Origin: Phoronis ovalis
Lineage: Eukaryota; Phoronida; Phoronidae
Length of the DNA stretch: 18,421 nucleotides
Reading direction: 5' to 3'
NCBI GenBank assembly: GCA_028565635.1
Contig: JAOXYB010018162.1
Coordinates: 1-18,421, forward strand
The translations under genes were made by a program, and so were the position numbers. The notes below the pieces were generated by a model. It saw nothing but the letters and a program-made list of their open reading frames with translations. It was not told the DNA's origin and ran no database searches. Each line of letters begins with the position of its first letter. Position 1 is the stretch's first letter. Below are positions 1 through 9,504 of this stretch, in pieces.

Positions 1-718
1 GTATTATATTCTTTTCTAATGTAAAAAAACAATAATGTTAAAAAAATATCCTACACATTGGATGGGCATTAGACATGTCCAATGTCTTGTTTCTTATAAG
101 TGCATCTCAACTTTCTGCACTGACTTTAATCATACCTAATACTGATGCTTCACTGGAATGTGAACCAACGCTGAGGCACCTGCTTTCAAACCACAGGTGG
201 CAGTGGTGGAATTGATAAGATACTTTTAAGATTTTGCCACATCTCTTTATCAACTGTTAATCAACCTAACACAATAGATATAGTGTGGGATGCTTCTCAT
301 ACAGCGTGTGTTAGTCTAAGAAAAACTTGAAATAAAGAAATCTATAAATTTCAGCTATTTGTAAGTACCTGTTTTTTGTATACCCTGTCGAAGATAATTG
401 TTTTATGATCCTGATTGGTCAATTTAAGTCTTGTACAATAATATCCAAATGTTGAAATTGAGCAGTATCTCACAATACTTTATAGTCATGCTGAACTAAC
501 TGTTGGTACTTTTTGTAAAGGTGCATTGTCAAACATGATCTCATTTGATGTACACCCTGCAATAAAAGCCCCAAAAGCTGTTTCAAGGAAGACCGGCCCT
601 CTTCTGCGAATAGCATGAAATGAACAAAAATGATATATCGTGTGTTGTCTTGCATATATACTAAGCATGTTTGGGCAGTTGTAGATGACACTGGATCCAT
701 AAAAACTCACTCAACAGG
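1..718. other. Flank with no supported gene
   Basis: I see no conserved protein or RNA here. Short open frames exist on both strands. The minus-strand ones around 470-710 contain a good acceptor-like run ending at about 614, but the two overlapping frames give no recognisable product. An 8-bp inverted repeat (ACATTGGA/TCCAATGT, about 54-84) lies at the left edge. The 12-mer TTGGATGGGCAT at 58-69 recurs at the right edge of the window. The stretch ends where the retroelement LTR appears to begin. Confidence 0.4.
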
Positions 719-1401
719 TGTTACAAACTTTAAACTAATAGCTTTATTTTCTCACGAGGGCAATATCTCACAACTTAGCTTATGTTACTTAGCTGTACAA
801 GAACTGTGCTTCCTAGTGACTTCCAGTTACTACAGTACCTGCAAATATACATTTATACCTGTATAAGCTCACTGTAGATACTAACTAGTAAACTAGGAAT
901 TCCTATCAATTTACTATGACTTTGCTTGCTGTTACAATCATAGTCACACGTATAATAATTGCCTACAAACATAAATGAATTACGATTACATAATAGACAA
1001 AACAAAAAGAATAACCTATAGTTTATAGTATCACGATCTATGTAGCTATATCCTGCAATAAACAAGATCATAATTAACGTGCATATACTACGTATACTCG
1101 CACAATCTCACATGTATCGACCTGATCAAGGTCAGTCAAACCCATGAACGGTATTATGATAATCTATCAACAACTAACACTATTACGTGAAACACTATAA
1201 CTACTTACTGAAAGGTATATGTAGGTTCTATGGTAAATTACAACCCATTAGAGCTGGTATGACACAAGATCAACATGCGGCCCATTCATGCAGGAACATC
1301 GATACTGCATTGCATGATGGGTAATTTTTTTAGTGCACGGCCAATAGCGGGCCAACAGCAAACCAAGACGTTGCACTCAAATAATGCCAGTGTCTGCTAC
1401 T
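719..1401 (-). repeat. Probable 3' LTR of the BEL/Pao remnant
   Basis: The right boundary is set by the polypurine tract that directly precedes it on the minus strand. The left boundary is a guess, placed at TGTTACAAAC, which gives the expected CA end on the minus strand; the other terminus reads AG where TG is expected. A minus-strand AATAAA lies at about 742-747, near the proposed end. The GGCCAATAGCGG segment near 1339 would fall in the U3 promoter part. There is no second LTR in the window, so length and boundaries cannot be confirmed. Confidence 0.45.
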
Positions 1402-1414
1402 CCGGCCCCTTAAA
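1401..1414 (-). promoter_or_regulatory. Polypurine tract of the BEL/Pao element
   Basis: On the minus strand this reads TTTAAGGGGCCGGA, a purine-rich run of the kind that primes plus-strand DNA synthesis just before the 3' LTR. It lies about 270 bases after the pol stop. That spacer (1415-1683) has no recognisable coding content. Confidence 0.55.
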
Positions 1415-1683
1415 TGCGTATAACACAAACTTCTATAGCTACCATAATTTCAATGGTAATACAAAGTACAATATAACAAATGTGTCTTAACATCCAAACT
1501 AGAATCAGCCATCATAATACACACGCCCAAGCAAACACTTGTAGGCTTCGCTTAGAGCTAATACATCAACAATTTTAATTAACTACCAATGCATATACGA
1601 AATAGACAATATCTGTACTAGCGAGCATCAATTGAAATATTGTACCCTTAAAGGCAACATAGGTAACCTAACATACATGATTT

Positions 1684-3190
1684 TTATTTCACTGCCTCTA
1701 AAAGGCAAAGTTTGCAAATTGGTCTTACCAGTGTGCTATTTATCGTTTTTACTTCGGCCGACCTATTGGCTATCCTTTCCTTCGAATGATTTTATACTCT
1801 GCCAAGGAGCCAATTATTCCGAGGCATGTTCTCGTACATCACAAGAACAATATATCCGACTTGAATGTTTCTTTGGGGTTCTATCCACTTTTTTCTGAGC
1901 TGTTAGGTTGGCAGATATTCTCTAACCCAGCGTTTCCAGAATTGATCTACCAGAAATTGAATATATCTCCAACCTTAGGTATCTTCTTTACTGAATTTCC
2001 CAGGGGATGAGATGAACCCTCTACCAAGCAAGAGTAGATCATTCGGAGTCGGAGGATTCAGATCTGTGGCATCTGATACTGGGGTGAGCCGTCGCTTGTT
2101 CACAATAGTTTCTACCTCGCAAAGAAACATACTGAATCTTTTATCATCCAGGACCTGGTCCTTGAGCATGGCATTAAGAACTTTACACACAGTTCTTATC
2201 ATGCGTTCCCATACACCACCCATGTGGGAAGCAGCAAGCGGGTTAAACTCCCATTTTATCTATCTGACAAGTAGATTATCCTGCATTTTATGGCTGTCAT
2301 TCCATTCAGCAATAGCCATATTCAGCTCCTTGTCTCCAACGACAAAATTTGTGCCATTATCTGACCTGATACGCTTAGCTGGTACTGATCCCCTCCTGGA
2401 TATGAATCTAATAAGTGCATTGACAAGGGAATCTGCCTCCATAGAATGAAGTACCTCAATGTGAGACACGTAAAAAGACAGCCATATCTGGTTTCACGAC
2501 TCCGGCCTCTTTTACAAAAAATGGGCCAAAATATTCAATCCCTGTATAAGTAAATGGCGCTTTATCTGGATTCACTCTGTCTGTCAGTCATTTTTTGGAC
2601 TCGAGCTTTTCCCCTCATTTTCCTACGTGCCACGCACCTCTATACCATCTTTCTCACTAGGAGGCAGCCCTGAGGTATCCAGTATCTCTGTCGGACCCTT
2701 GACATCACATATTGCTTTCCAGAATGCTTTGACTCAAACTCGGACAATAACCTCCGTCACATGGTGGTCTCTTGGCAGTATGATAGGGTGCTTCACAGAG
2801 TCACTGAGTGGTGCATTTTGGAGCCTACCCTTTACCCGAAGGAGACCATCATAATCACTAAACGGTTCTAAACTGTAGATATGACTCCGTTTTGACACTT
2901 TTCCATCACTTTTTTCTGGAGATACATCAATATCAATATCAATCTTTCTGACCTTTGTAGCTCCTCAACCTTTAGACTTCCAGATAACTGATGTTTATTT
3001 TTACCAAGCCACTTCACGAAGCGCTGTAGCCATGCAAAAGATTTTCTCAGATGGTACAAAAAAAGAGTATCTACATAGCAGTTTATCAAATGTGTCATAT
3101 TTTACTGTGGTTAAACGAATCTTGGCTTCCTTTTTCACTTCTGAATCATCCTCAAATAAGTTTGGCAAACAGGCAATTTTGAGTCTGCAA
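1684..3190 (-). pseudogene. BEL/Pao pol remnant: RNase H end and integrase, broken
   Basis: Domains in minus-strand order are as follows. The RNase H tail is at about 3190-2870 (LRKSFAWLQRFVKWLGKN). The linker and zinc-binding region are at about 2870-2700. The integrase core is at about 2560-2200, with SDNGTNF holding the second catalytic Asp and GGVWER the catalytic Glu. The C-terminal region (QFWKRWVREYLPT, LLGRV, LVRPICKLCLLE) ends at a stop at 1684. In the main frame there are internal stops at 2260, 1975, 1903 and 1792. Frame changes occur near 2470-2510 and near 3060, and there are more stops near 2640 and 2736. The first catalytic Asp position reads Glu (GIEYFGP). The domain order is typical of BEL/Pao, and the copy is clearly dead. 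Confidence 0.85.
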
Positions 3191-3227
3191 CAGTCAAAGG
3201 AAACACTTTAGCTTCATCTTAAGCCAT

Positions 3228-3235
3228 AGTAATAT
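3228..3235. repeat. Left target-site duplication of the 3.2-kb element
   Basis: AGTAATAT here is repeated exactly at 3779-3786, immediately outside the two ends of the 3236-3778 element. Confidence 0.8.
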
Positions 3236-3778
3236 CCTGGGGGGGTCACTTCGAAATAAGCCCGGCCCTCCAAAATCCACCCCTTTTCCAAACCTCAAAA
3301 AGGATGCTCTCTTCCAGACTTGCCCAAAAAACCCTACCTTCCAGACCAAAAATCAAAAAATCCCTACTCTTCTGGACCTGGACCAATAAAACCTCTATAC
3401 TACAAATTAATAATAAATATTCAATAATACTGATTCCCGTGGTGATTGAAAGTTAAATAAATTATTTCTTCTATTTTATTTAAGTTTTCATTTATTTCAA
3501 AGTAATAAATGATAGTCATGTGAAACAATTATTAACAACAAGATACTCGCTGCTATATGGTAAATCCCTTTCCTGGACTAGAACCATCAAAAACCCACAC
3601 CCCTCCAGGAGTAAAATCCTGACACACACACACCCATGGAAAACCCCACCCCTTTACTGTTATAAAGTCCTGAAAAAACCCACCCCTTTCCTGGACCAGA
3701 TTGGTCAAAAAGGCAAAAAACCCACCCCTTTCAGGCAGAGCTCCCCCACATAGGTCCATATAAGGAGTTACCCCCAGG
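3236..3778. mobile_element. Non-autonomous DNA element, 543 bp, hAT-like
   Basis: The element begins CCTGGGGGGGTCACTTCG and ends GGAGTTACCCCCAGG. Its termini therefore form short imperfect inverted repeats (CCTGGGGG followed by T, one base, then ACT). It is bounded by perfect 8-bp direct repeats (AGTAATAT). An 8-bp duplication is the signature of hAT-type transposition, although the termini are not a textbook hAT sequence. It has no transposase. The interior is a degenerate tandem array of units like AAAACCCACCCCTTTCC followed by TGGACC, seen near 3271, 3587, 3638, 3672 and 3715. It sits at the truncated edge of the BEL remnant. Confidence 0.75.
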
Positions 3779-3786
3779 AGTAATAT
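3779..3786. repeat. Right target-site duplication of the 3.2-kb element
   Basis: AGTAATAT directly follows the CCCCCAGG end and matches 3228-3235 exactly. Confidence 0.8.
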
Positions 3787-6362
3787 TTTTTTAAATGTAG
3801 GTGTATTTGTAAGCATGATACCAACTTGTGTATAATTGTTTAAGAATTTTGACAGTATTTCTTTTCTTGTTGCAAAGGTGCTAGACCATGTAGCTTATTA
3901 GTTGTAACTACAGCATATACAGGGTGACCAGAAATAAATGTGCCAAGTTTAGAATTTTATAAATGTTTGGATTTTCAAAAGTTACTTTCAAAAATTGACG
4001 CAAGGAAATGTAATTAATTTCTAAAGTGGAATATTATGTCATGAAAAATTCTGGAGTGGTTGTGTTGTTTTTAATTTTTTTGTGAACTATAGCATTTTTG
4101 AGATTTTAAACCTTGAAAAAAATAATAACGGCTATATTTCATTGATATTGGTTATATTCTGAAATTTGGTTTAAAGAAGTGAAAAGCAGCCAAAAAATTG
4201 TTAAATACTGCATGACATTTTTGAGTATCAAATTTTGTATCTGGAAAAATCCAATATGGCTACCGTTTTGGACCAGAGGCAGAATAGAGTCTTCTCACAG
4301 CCATTCCATCAGTTGATTTACCCTCTGCTTCCTGTTTTATACAGGTGCAAACTACCAATCAATTACATTACAAATAAAGGTTTATCTGACTTTAAAAAAT
4401 CAGGAAACAAAATTTTAGAAAAGAACCTTTTGAGTACATGTATTATACTATATACTATATTATATATCATATCAGCTAGCCTGTCCACAGGCTGAGGAAA
4501 GACTAATTATATAAGGATTTAATATATTGATAGTTGACAATTTTGATAATTTTACTCATATTTCGTCATTTATAACAGTGCTATCAATAAATTGATTATT
4601 ATTAGTACTGAAAATAAAAATATATAAAATTGGGGTTTTGGGGCCTTTTGGGTTTTGAATAATGGTATCAATTTTAAAAACTATCAAAATTTAAATATGA
4701 CTAAATATAAGTTACAAGGTATAATTTATCATCACTTTAGACAATTTGAGTAAAAAAAATAATAACTTTAGGCAATTTGAGTAAAAAAAAATATTCATTG
4801 ATACAAACTTCATTATTCAGACTGAGTCCAGTCTAGAAATCACCAGGAAAAAATTCTAAACCTAACAATTATTTTTAATTTTGATAAGTTTGTTATAATT
4901 CCTTTTGAATGTATACTTGGTTTGCATATGTAGTATATCAGACTGGAACAGCCACGCATGATAAGAGTCTATACAATGAATTCTTAGACTTACATTATGA
5001 GCAATAAATAGATTAAATATAAATTTAAAATTGTGCCACAATACTCGTTAACGACATATTCACTTTCTAAAATACATTTGAATTGAAAGAGAATTTTCTT
5101 GAAATAAAACTCGCAACAACAGATGAATGAAAAAAATGTCATCCAAGGACATTTTGAATATCACTGAAATCACCAAAAGTATGTGATATTTACATCTACC
5201 TTCATAATGAAGTAAAAAAATATTTATTTCATCAAAAAATGATTCAAAACTAAAATCCTAAAATTTTACATTCAACTTATACATGTTATAACTGTGCAGC
5301 AATTAAAAGAGCAGAGAAGCAGTATTCAATATTCCAAAAAATTGAAATCTCATTACCATCTGATATCGGGAGCGGCAAAATTAAATAGTTGAAATACACC
5401 AAGCAGATAAGTTTAGTATTGCAAAGGTGATATCATTACAATTAATTATTTTTATATCCCGTTTTCTGATTATTAGCCAAACATTTTCGAGTAACACATT
5501 TAAAATTTGGCGCATTTATTTGTGGATCACAGTGTGCATGTTACAGTTTTTAAGCTCACACAATTAAAGTGCATGTACACTGTTGATTAATATTGGTTTG
5601 AGTTTTTTTAAACAATATGGTACAGTCATGTTATACACAGTATAAGAGTACACTTGAGTCAAATTAGCTATGGAAGAATATGTTGCTAATATGTTAGTTA
5701 GTAATGCTGAATGGTATCTGCTAAATTGTAAATGCCATTGCAACTCAGTTATGTTGGTTAAACTGTTTTGTGAACTTTACCAGATGCATTTTTTGTTTTA
5801 TATAATCTTATATGTAATCATCCATTGTTTGTTAGAAAATAATGTATTAATTGAACTGTGAGTTACCTTTGTTTTGATTATGCTGTAAGATTCAATAAAC
5901 AAAGCACTACAGAACAGTACATTTATCACTCAGATTTCCAGTATGCTGGTGAAATTAAAGAAAACAATCTTGAAATTATTTAGTATGTTGTCAACCCATG
6001 CCATCTGTTAGTTTATAGGATGGGCCATTATCAGGGATACCACAATCATATCAGTTACCCTAGGAGAGAGGTGAGAAGAAGCTGTCATTTTGGGCAAAAT
6101 GAACAGTTTTAGAAATTTTCTAGCTTGAATCAGCTGTCTTAATAACTTGCCATAACATTATCAAGTATTGTGAAATGTTTTTAAAGATTAGTTCATCTAT
6201 GTAATCCATTGTGCAATTTGACAAAATCTGGATTCAATGCAGAATTCCTCTTCTGTGTCATTTATTACACATAAGATGATGCTTTTAAGAACTATTTTGA
6301 GCTTGCATGCTGGCAATTGGTCTGTACCCATTACCTCTCCAAGACTGGAAAATTAAATAATT
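3787..6362. other. A/T-rich intergenic DNA
   Basis: No conserved gene is visible. CAGGGTGACCAGAAATAAATG at about 3919 looks like a transposon terminus, but I found no matching inverted end. A 16-bp palindrome, AGCCTGT-CC-ACAGGCT, lies at 4478-4493. A 31-bp duplication lies at 4734-4792. The open frame at 5670-5861, followed by AATAAA near 5894, shows no recognisable protein and an A/T-driven composition. The last few hundred bases must hold the lectin promoter, but I see no clear TATA box, only a reverse CCAAT (ATTGG) at about 6316. Confidence 0.5.
4734..4792. repeat. Two-copy 31-bp tandem duplication
   Basis: ACTTTAG(A/G)CAATTTGAG followed by TAAAAAAAATAATA occurs twice head to tail, at 4734-4764 and from 4765. 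The copies differ at one base before the A-tract varies. This looks like local slippage rather than a functional site. Confidence 0.75.
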
Positions 6363-6453
6363 ATGAAGATGCTACTGCTTTTTAGTATCTTGGGTCTTGT
6401 CGTCATAGGACACAATGCACCAGTAGAAAAGCTGTTAGTGAAAAAGAGAGCAG
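6363..6453 (+). CDS. Lectin exon 1: signal peptide and propeptide
   Basis: Encodes 30 residues plus one base (phase 1) and ends at CAG|gtaagaa, a strong donor. It holds the hydrophobic signal core and the KKR site. The leader before the ATG is A/T-rich with a weak start context. Confidence 0.85.
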
Positions 6454-7729
6454 GTAAGAAAAGGCTGCAATCAAGTCATAAATGAGTTTTAATAAAGGTT
6501 TATAAGTTAACTGCGAAATATTGAACTACATTGCTTATATGACCAATAATTTATATAGAAAATTATATTTTGGTCGAAGTACCGAAGATTATGCATACGC
6601 TGGATATGATCTTTAGTGATACCATTTCAGATGCAACTATAGTATGTAGAACTGGTCCATATGGATCGGCAGGTGGCACTACATTCAATGATGAGCAGGC
6701 ATATCAACAGAATGGTGATATTACAGGTTACAGGGTGAAATCTGCCTACTGGATAGATGGGTAAGGGACTAAAATGCCAAATGTAATGAGAGGCATATTA
6801 AATCTTGTGTATGACTCACAATAGAATGAGATCACAATATTTTATGAATCTTGAAATTTCAAAAATATACACAACTACAAATTTGTCACTTGGTTTAGTG
6901 CATATCTGCCGGATCATTGTTTCAGATATGTAGTTTCCATAACTGTAACTAGATTCGGATCTTCACTATAATCTATAGTCACTAGTTTTGTCCAAAAAAC
7001 TGTCCTCAACTTTTTGAGATATCCTGCTAAGAATCAGACAGACAAATTTAAGGATAGGTGAATACATAACAGCCATACCACCACCTGGTGGCAGAGGTAT
7101 TAATAATATTTTAGATTGGGGTGAGATATTTTATTTTGAAGAAGCTTAATTTTAAAAACAAAAATGGCATCTGCATTGGTTATTCAACACATAAATTTTC
7201 CATTAAGGGTATACTGTAAAAACATCTGTACTTCATTGGTCCATCTTTTTGTGTTAACAGCAAAAATTACCTGAGTAAGTTTCAAAAAACCGTACAAACC
7301 CAACAGCTAAAATGTTTGCAACGTTTTATAGGAAATTTATAGTACATTTATGATTTATGCGTGAAATTTACTAGAAATAAATAAATTGCTTAAAATTAAT
7401 TTTTGAAAACTGAATTTTAATATTGTCTACCTAGAATCCAATTTTTCTACGGTGGTAAGGAGAGTACATATCATGGGGATCAAGGTGGTTATGAATATGT
7501 TGCAAAGTTTGTCACTGGAGAATACATCACAAGAGTTGACGTAGGAGCTGGAATTGATTATGTAGACCGACTTATCATTCATACAAATAAGAAGACGTAC
7601 CCAACGCATGGTTTCAGACCTGGAAATCCATTTTCAGAAAATGAGGGCAAAAAATTGCTATATGTTAGTGGATCATCTAGGAAATATTTACACAGCATTG
7701 CATTACACTGGCAATGTTCTGAGTCATAA
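6363..7729 (+). CDS. Secreted jacalin-like lectin, ZG16-type, three exons
   Basis: Exons 6363-6453, 6631-6760 and 7435-7729 join in frame into a 171-residue protein, close to the length of vertebrate ZG16. Residues 1-16 form a signal peptide (MKMLLLFSILGLVVIG). A basic KKR at 27-29 could be a propeptide cleavage site. Residues about 36-168 form one jacalin-like beta-prism domain, with the GPYGSAGGTTF glycine loop at 39-49, YGGKES at 79-84 and the C-terminal SGSSRKYLHSIALHW at 152-166. Proteins of this family bind mannose-type or acidic glycans outside the cell, in secretory granules or mucus. The loop Asp of the usual GxxxD sugar site is His160 here, so classical mannose binding is doubtful. 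The only cysteines are Cys36 and Cys168, at the two ends of the domain. An alternative exon 2 acceptor at 6558 is also in frame and would give 195 residues. The start codon is chosen because the signal peptide begins there. Confidence 0.9.
6631..6760 (+). CDS. Lectin exon 2: N-terminal half of the jacalin fold
   Basis: Preferred acceptor is ACCATTTCAG at 6621-6630 and the donor is GG|gtaagg at 6761. It supplies Cys36 and the glycine-rich loop. The acceptor TTATATAG ending at 6558 keeps the same phase and would add 24 residues before the domain. The preferred site has the better pyrimidine context and gives the family's usual length. Confidence 0.8.
7435..7729 (+). CDS. Lectin exon 3: C-terminal jacalin domain and stop
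   Basis: The acceptor is TGTCTACCTAG. The exon completes a split Gly codon, encodes 97 further residues and stops with TAA at 7727-7729. It includes GQ-type turns (YHGDQGGYEYV), the altered sugar-binding loop and the terminal HWQCSES. Confidence 0.9.
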
Positions 7730-7825
7730 AAGTGTAATTGAAAAAAATATCCTTTTGATAGGTATTACAGCATTACGTTGATCGAACATGTTGCTATGTT
7801 TCCTTTATTACAATTATCACAATTT

Positions 7826-7831
7826 AATAAA
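7826..7831 (+). other. Poly(A) signal of the lectin gene
   Basis: AATAAA lies 97 bases after the stop codon, a normal distance for a short 3' UTR. A second AATAAA near 7937 could serve as an alternative. Confidence 0.65.
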
Positions 7832-8479
7832 CTTGGTGTTAAAACATAATATTGCTTCAATTTTTTGTTTACCCATTAGAAATTAGTAAATTCTATAAAG
7901 TGAAACACTCATTGTGACTGTCTTTTTCCCAATTAATAAAATTATAGGGAGAAATATGTTTATTAAAATTTTTTTTAAGAAAACCAGACCTAAAAATGTA
8001 CTAAGTGTTTGATTTTCCAAAAAAAATCATGTTAAACTATAAATGACACAAGTATATATGAAAGTCCCGGGATGAAAGTATATGCAAATAATTTTTCAAA
8101 TCAGAAAAATTTTCATATAGTGCTGTTTTTATCCCTTGTTAATTATAATTATGCATTTGTTATGCCAATTCATCCTTTATTCTTAAAATCGGTTTTGCAT
8201 CTTTAGCTGATAAGTTCGAGTACAGTTAAATGCTACTTCATTGTATCAATCAAGTCATGGAGGAATAGTGCAATAAACGTTTGAAATGTCATCTATACTA
8301 TTAAACTACACTAAATAAACAGATTGGATATTTCTCACCGAAAGTATACATCTAGTTACGCATCACTATATCATGACCGGTTAATTACATACGTTCTCAT
8401 CCTCAACAATATTTACTAGCAATATATAGTTCTATGTTAAATGCTTCTCAGTGGCGGTTCCTAGCATTTAACCAAGACA
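7832..8479. other. Intergenic DNA between lectin and kinase genes
   Basis: A/T-rich, with no coding signal or repeat that I can recognise. It probably contains the end of the lectin transcription unit and distal promoter sequence of the kinase. Confidence 0.5.
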
Positions 8480-8600
8480 CTAATATTCCGCGAGAATCAC
8501 GAGATCAGACTTATCTCCCCTGCTTGGCACAACAATGGCATTATGGGTAGACCAATATGCAAATAAGGCAAGTAGTGACAAACATGGAGGACCAACTAAG
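8480..8600 (+). promoter_or_regulatory. Probable kinase promoter and non-coding first exon
   Basis: The base composition changes here to a less A/T-rich, CpG-containing stretch (CCGCGAGAATCACGAGATC), unlike its surroundings. An ATG in strong context (ACAATGG, 8535) starts an open frame that runs to ACTAAG|gtcagt, a usable donor after 8600. A strong acceptor at 10155 (long pyrimidine run then TTTTAG) could join it to the exon carrying the kinase start codon. The transcription start itself cannot be placed. This is inference from composition and splice-like sites. Confidence 0.4.
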
Positions 8601-8713
8601 GTCAGTGTGTTTATAGTTTGCAATTTTATCGCTTTCCGTTATTCTAGGTATCTCATACATTTAAAAAAGCGGAGAAGTATTAAAATCTGAAAAGTTGGGA
8701 ACTAATTTATACG

Positions 8714-8947
8714 TTAATAACTGGAGAATGAGTCGTAATTATGCCAAATTTTGCCAATTAACATCGGAAATATTGTTCTTTCTTCTTCGTTGACTGACTG
8801 GAATGCAGTGCAAGTTTTGGTTGCCACAGAGATTATATTTGTAAAAAATAACATTAGTTCTGCTAACTGTCGTTCTTGAACGTATTTATCACGTAGAATA
8901 ATACGATATAAATGGATATCTCTTATTTCTCTTAACATATCTTCTTG
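8714..8947 (-). CDS. Unrecognised coding-like stretch, antisense in kinase intron
   Basis: An open frame encodes at least 74 residues from an ATG at 8936-8938 and is open a little further upstream to about 8970. It ends in TAA at 8714. The composition is protein-like (LYRIILRDKYVQERQLAELM, then ATKTCTAF, NEEERTIFPMLIGKIWHNY) rather than the K/N/I/F bias of random A/T-rich frames. It may be the last exon of an unseen minus-strand gene or a decayed gene fragment. The acceptor-like AG dinucleotides just upstream have poor pyrimidine tracts, and no AATAAA was found close downstream. I cannot assign a family. Confidence 0.25.
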   Translation of the reverse strand, partial: QEDMLREIRDIHLYRIILRDKYVQERQLAELMLFFTNIISVATKTCTAFQSVNEEERTIFPMLIGKIWHNYDSFSSY

Positions 8948-9504
8948 GTAGTATGTTCTATTTGTCGCGCATAAAACTGTTTATGTGGTTGCTATTTGAA
9001 ATATAAGGCCTTTTTAAGGGAAATTCGAATCTTGAATATTGGAAAGAACGTACTTATTTCGAAGTTTTGCTCAAGTTTTAGAGCTCATTGTTGAGTGTCG
9101 CTATGCAATATTACTAGCTATAACTAAAACCATATATGTATAATTTGTATTATTGCAATGAGTACATTTTTAGTAATTGATAGGTTACATCCTGGGTGTT
9201 AGTAGCCTCATTAACACGGCTTTATGGTGGCGTGCATCCTGGGACTTGCTTCTCATAAATCTGGGCATTCATTTGGGATCTACTGGCGTTATCGCATATA
9301 GCATATTGTAATGGACATCGATCACATTTTTGATAATGGAACCTCCCCTGTACCCTGTACTGTAGTTGGGGGAGGGGATTACATGTTGGTAGTCAGTGTA
9401 GACCCCTGTTACCTGCTCCATCCATCTCCTTTCAAATGACTCCCACATAATTCAATAACTCATAATTCAGGATGTTTTTCGCCAGTATATCTTTGATATA
9501 TTTT

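Larger units (their letters stand above)
719..3235 (-). mobile_element. BEL/Pao LTR retrotransposon remnant, 5'-truncated
   Basis: Read on the minus strand, this runs from the RNase H end of pol (about 3190), through the integrase, to a pol stop at 1684, a polypurine tract at 1401-1414 and a probable 3' LTR down to 719. The family is recognised from BEL/Pao integrase hallmarks such as GLLRVKGRLQNAPL, HPIILPRDHHVTE, RSDNGTNF, NPLAASHMGGVWER and LVRPICKLCLLE. Gag, protease, reverse transcriptase and the 5' LTR are absent, so the copy is 5'-truncated. Several in-frame stops and frame changes show it is old and cannot move by itself. A DNA element at 3236-3778 abuts its truncated end. No BEL-like protein is visible beyond 3786. 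Confidence 0.85.

Noticed and set aside
470-710. Two overlapping minus-strand frames with an acceptor-like run
   Set aside because: Both frames look equally plausible, neither matches a known family, and no other exon or donor was found.
1260-1360. CCAAT- and CpG-containing stretch that looks like a gene promoter
   Set aside because: It falls inside the proposed BEL/Pao LTR next to the polypurine tract, which explains it better than a host promoter.
2012-2449. 145-residue plus-strand open frame
   Set aside because: It is the antisense shadow of the BEL/Pao integrase, whose motifs are clear on the minus strand.
3520-3816. Pro- and Lys-rich open frames on both strands
   Set aside because: They arise from the CCACCCC-type internal repeats of the 3.2-kb element and are not genes.
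3919-3940. CAGGGTGACCAGAAATAAAT as a mariner-type terminus
   Set aside because: No matching inverted end or TA duplication was found in the following 1.5 kb.
5670-5861. 63-residue plus-strand open frame followed by AATAAA
   Set aside because: The composition is A/T-driven and hydrophobic, with no splice partner or recognisable motif. It is most likely chance.
8535-8600. MALWVDQY start taken as an RFC3 first exon
   Set aside because: Similarity to RFC3 ends after about eight residues and no further RFC exon follows. It is treated as an upstream ORF.
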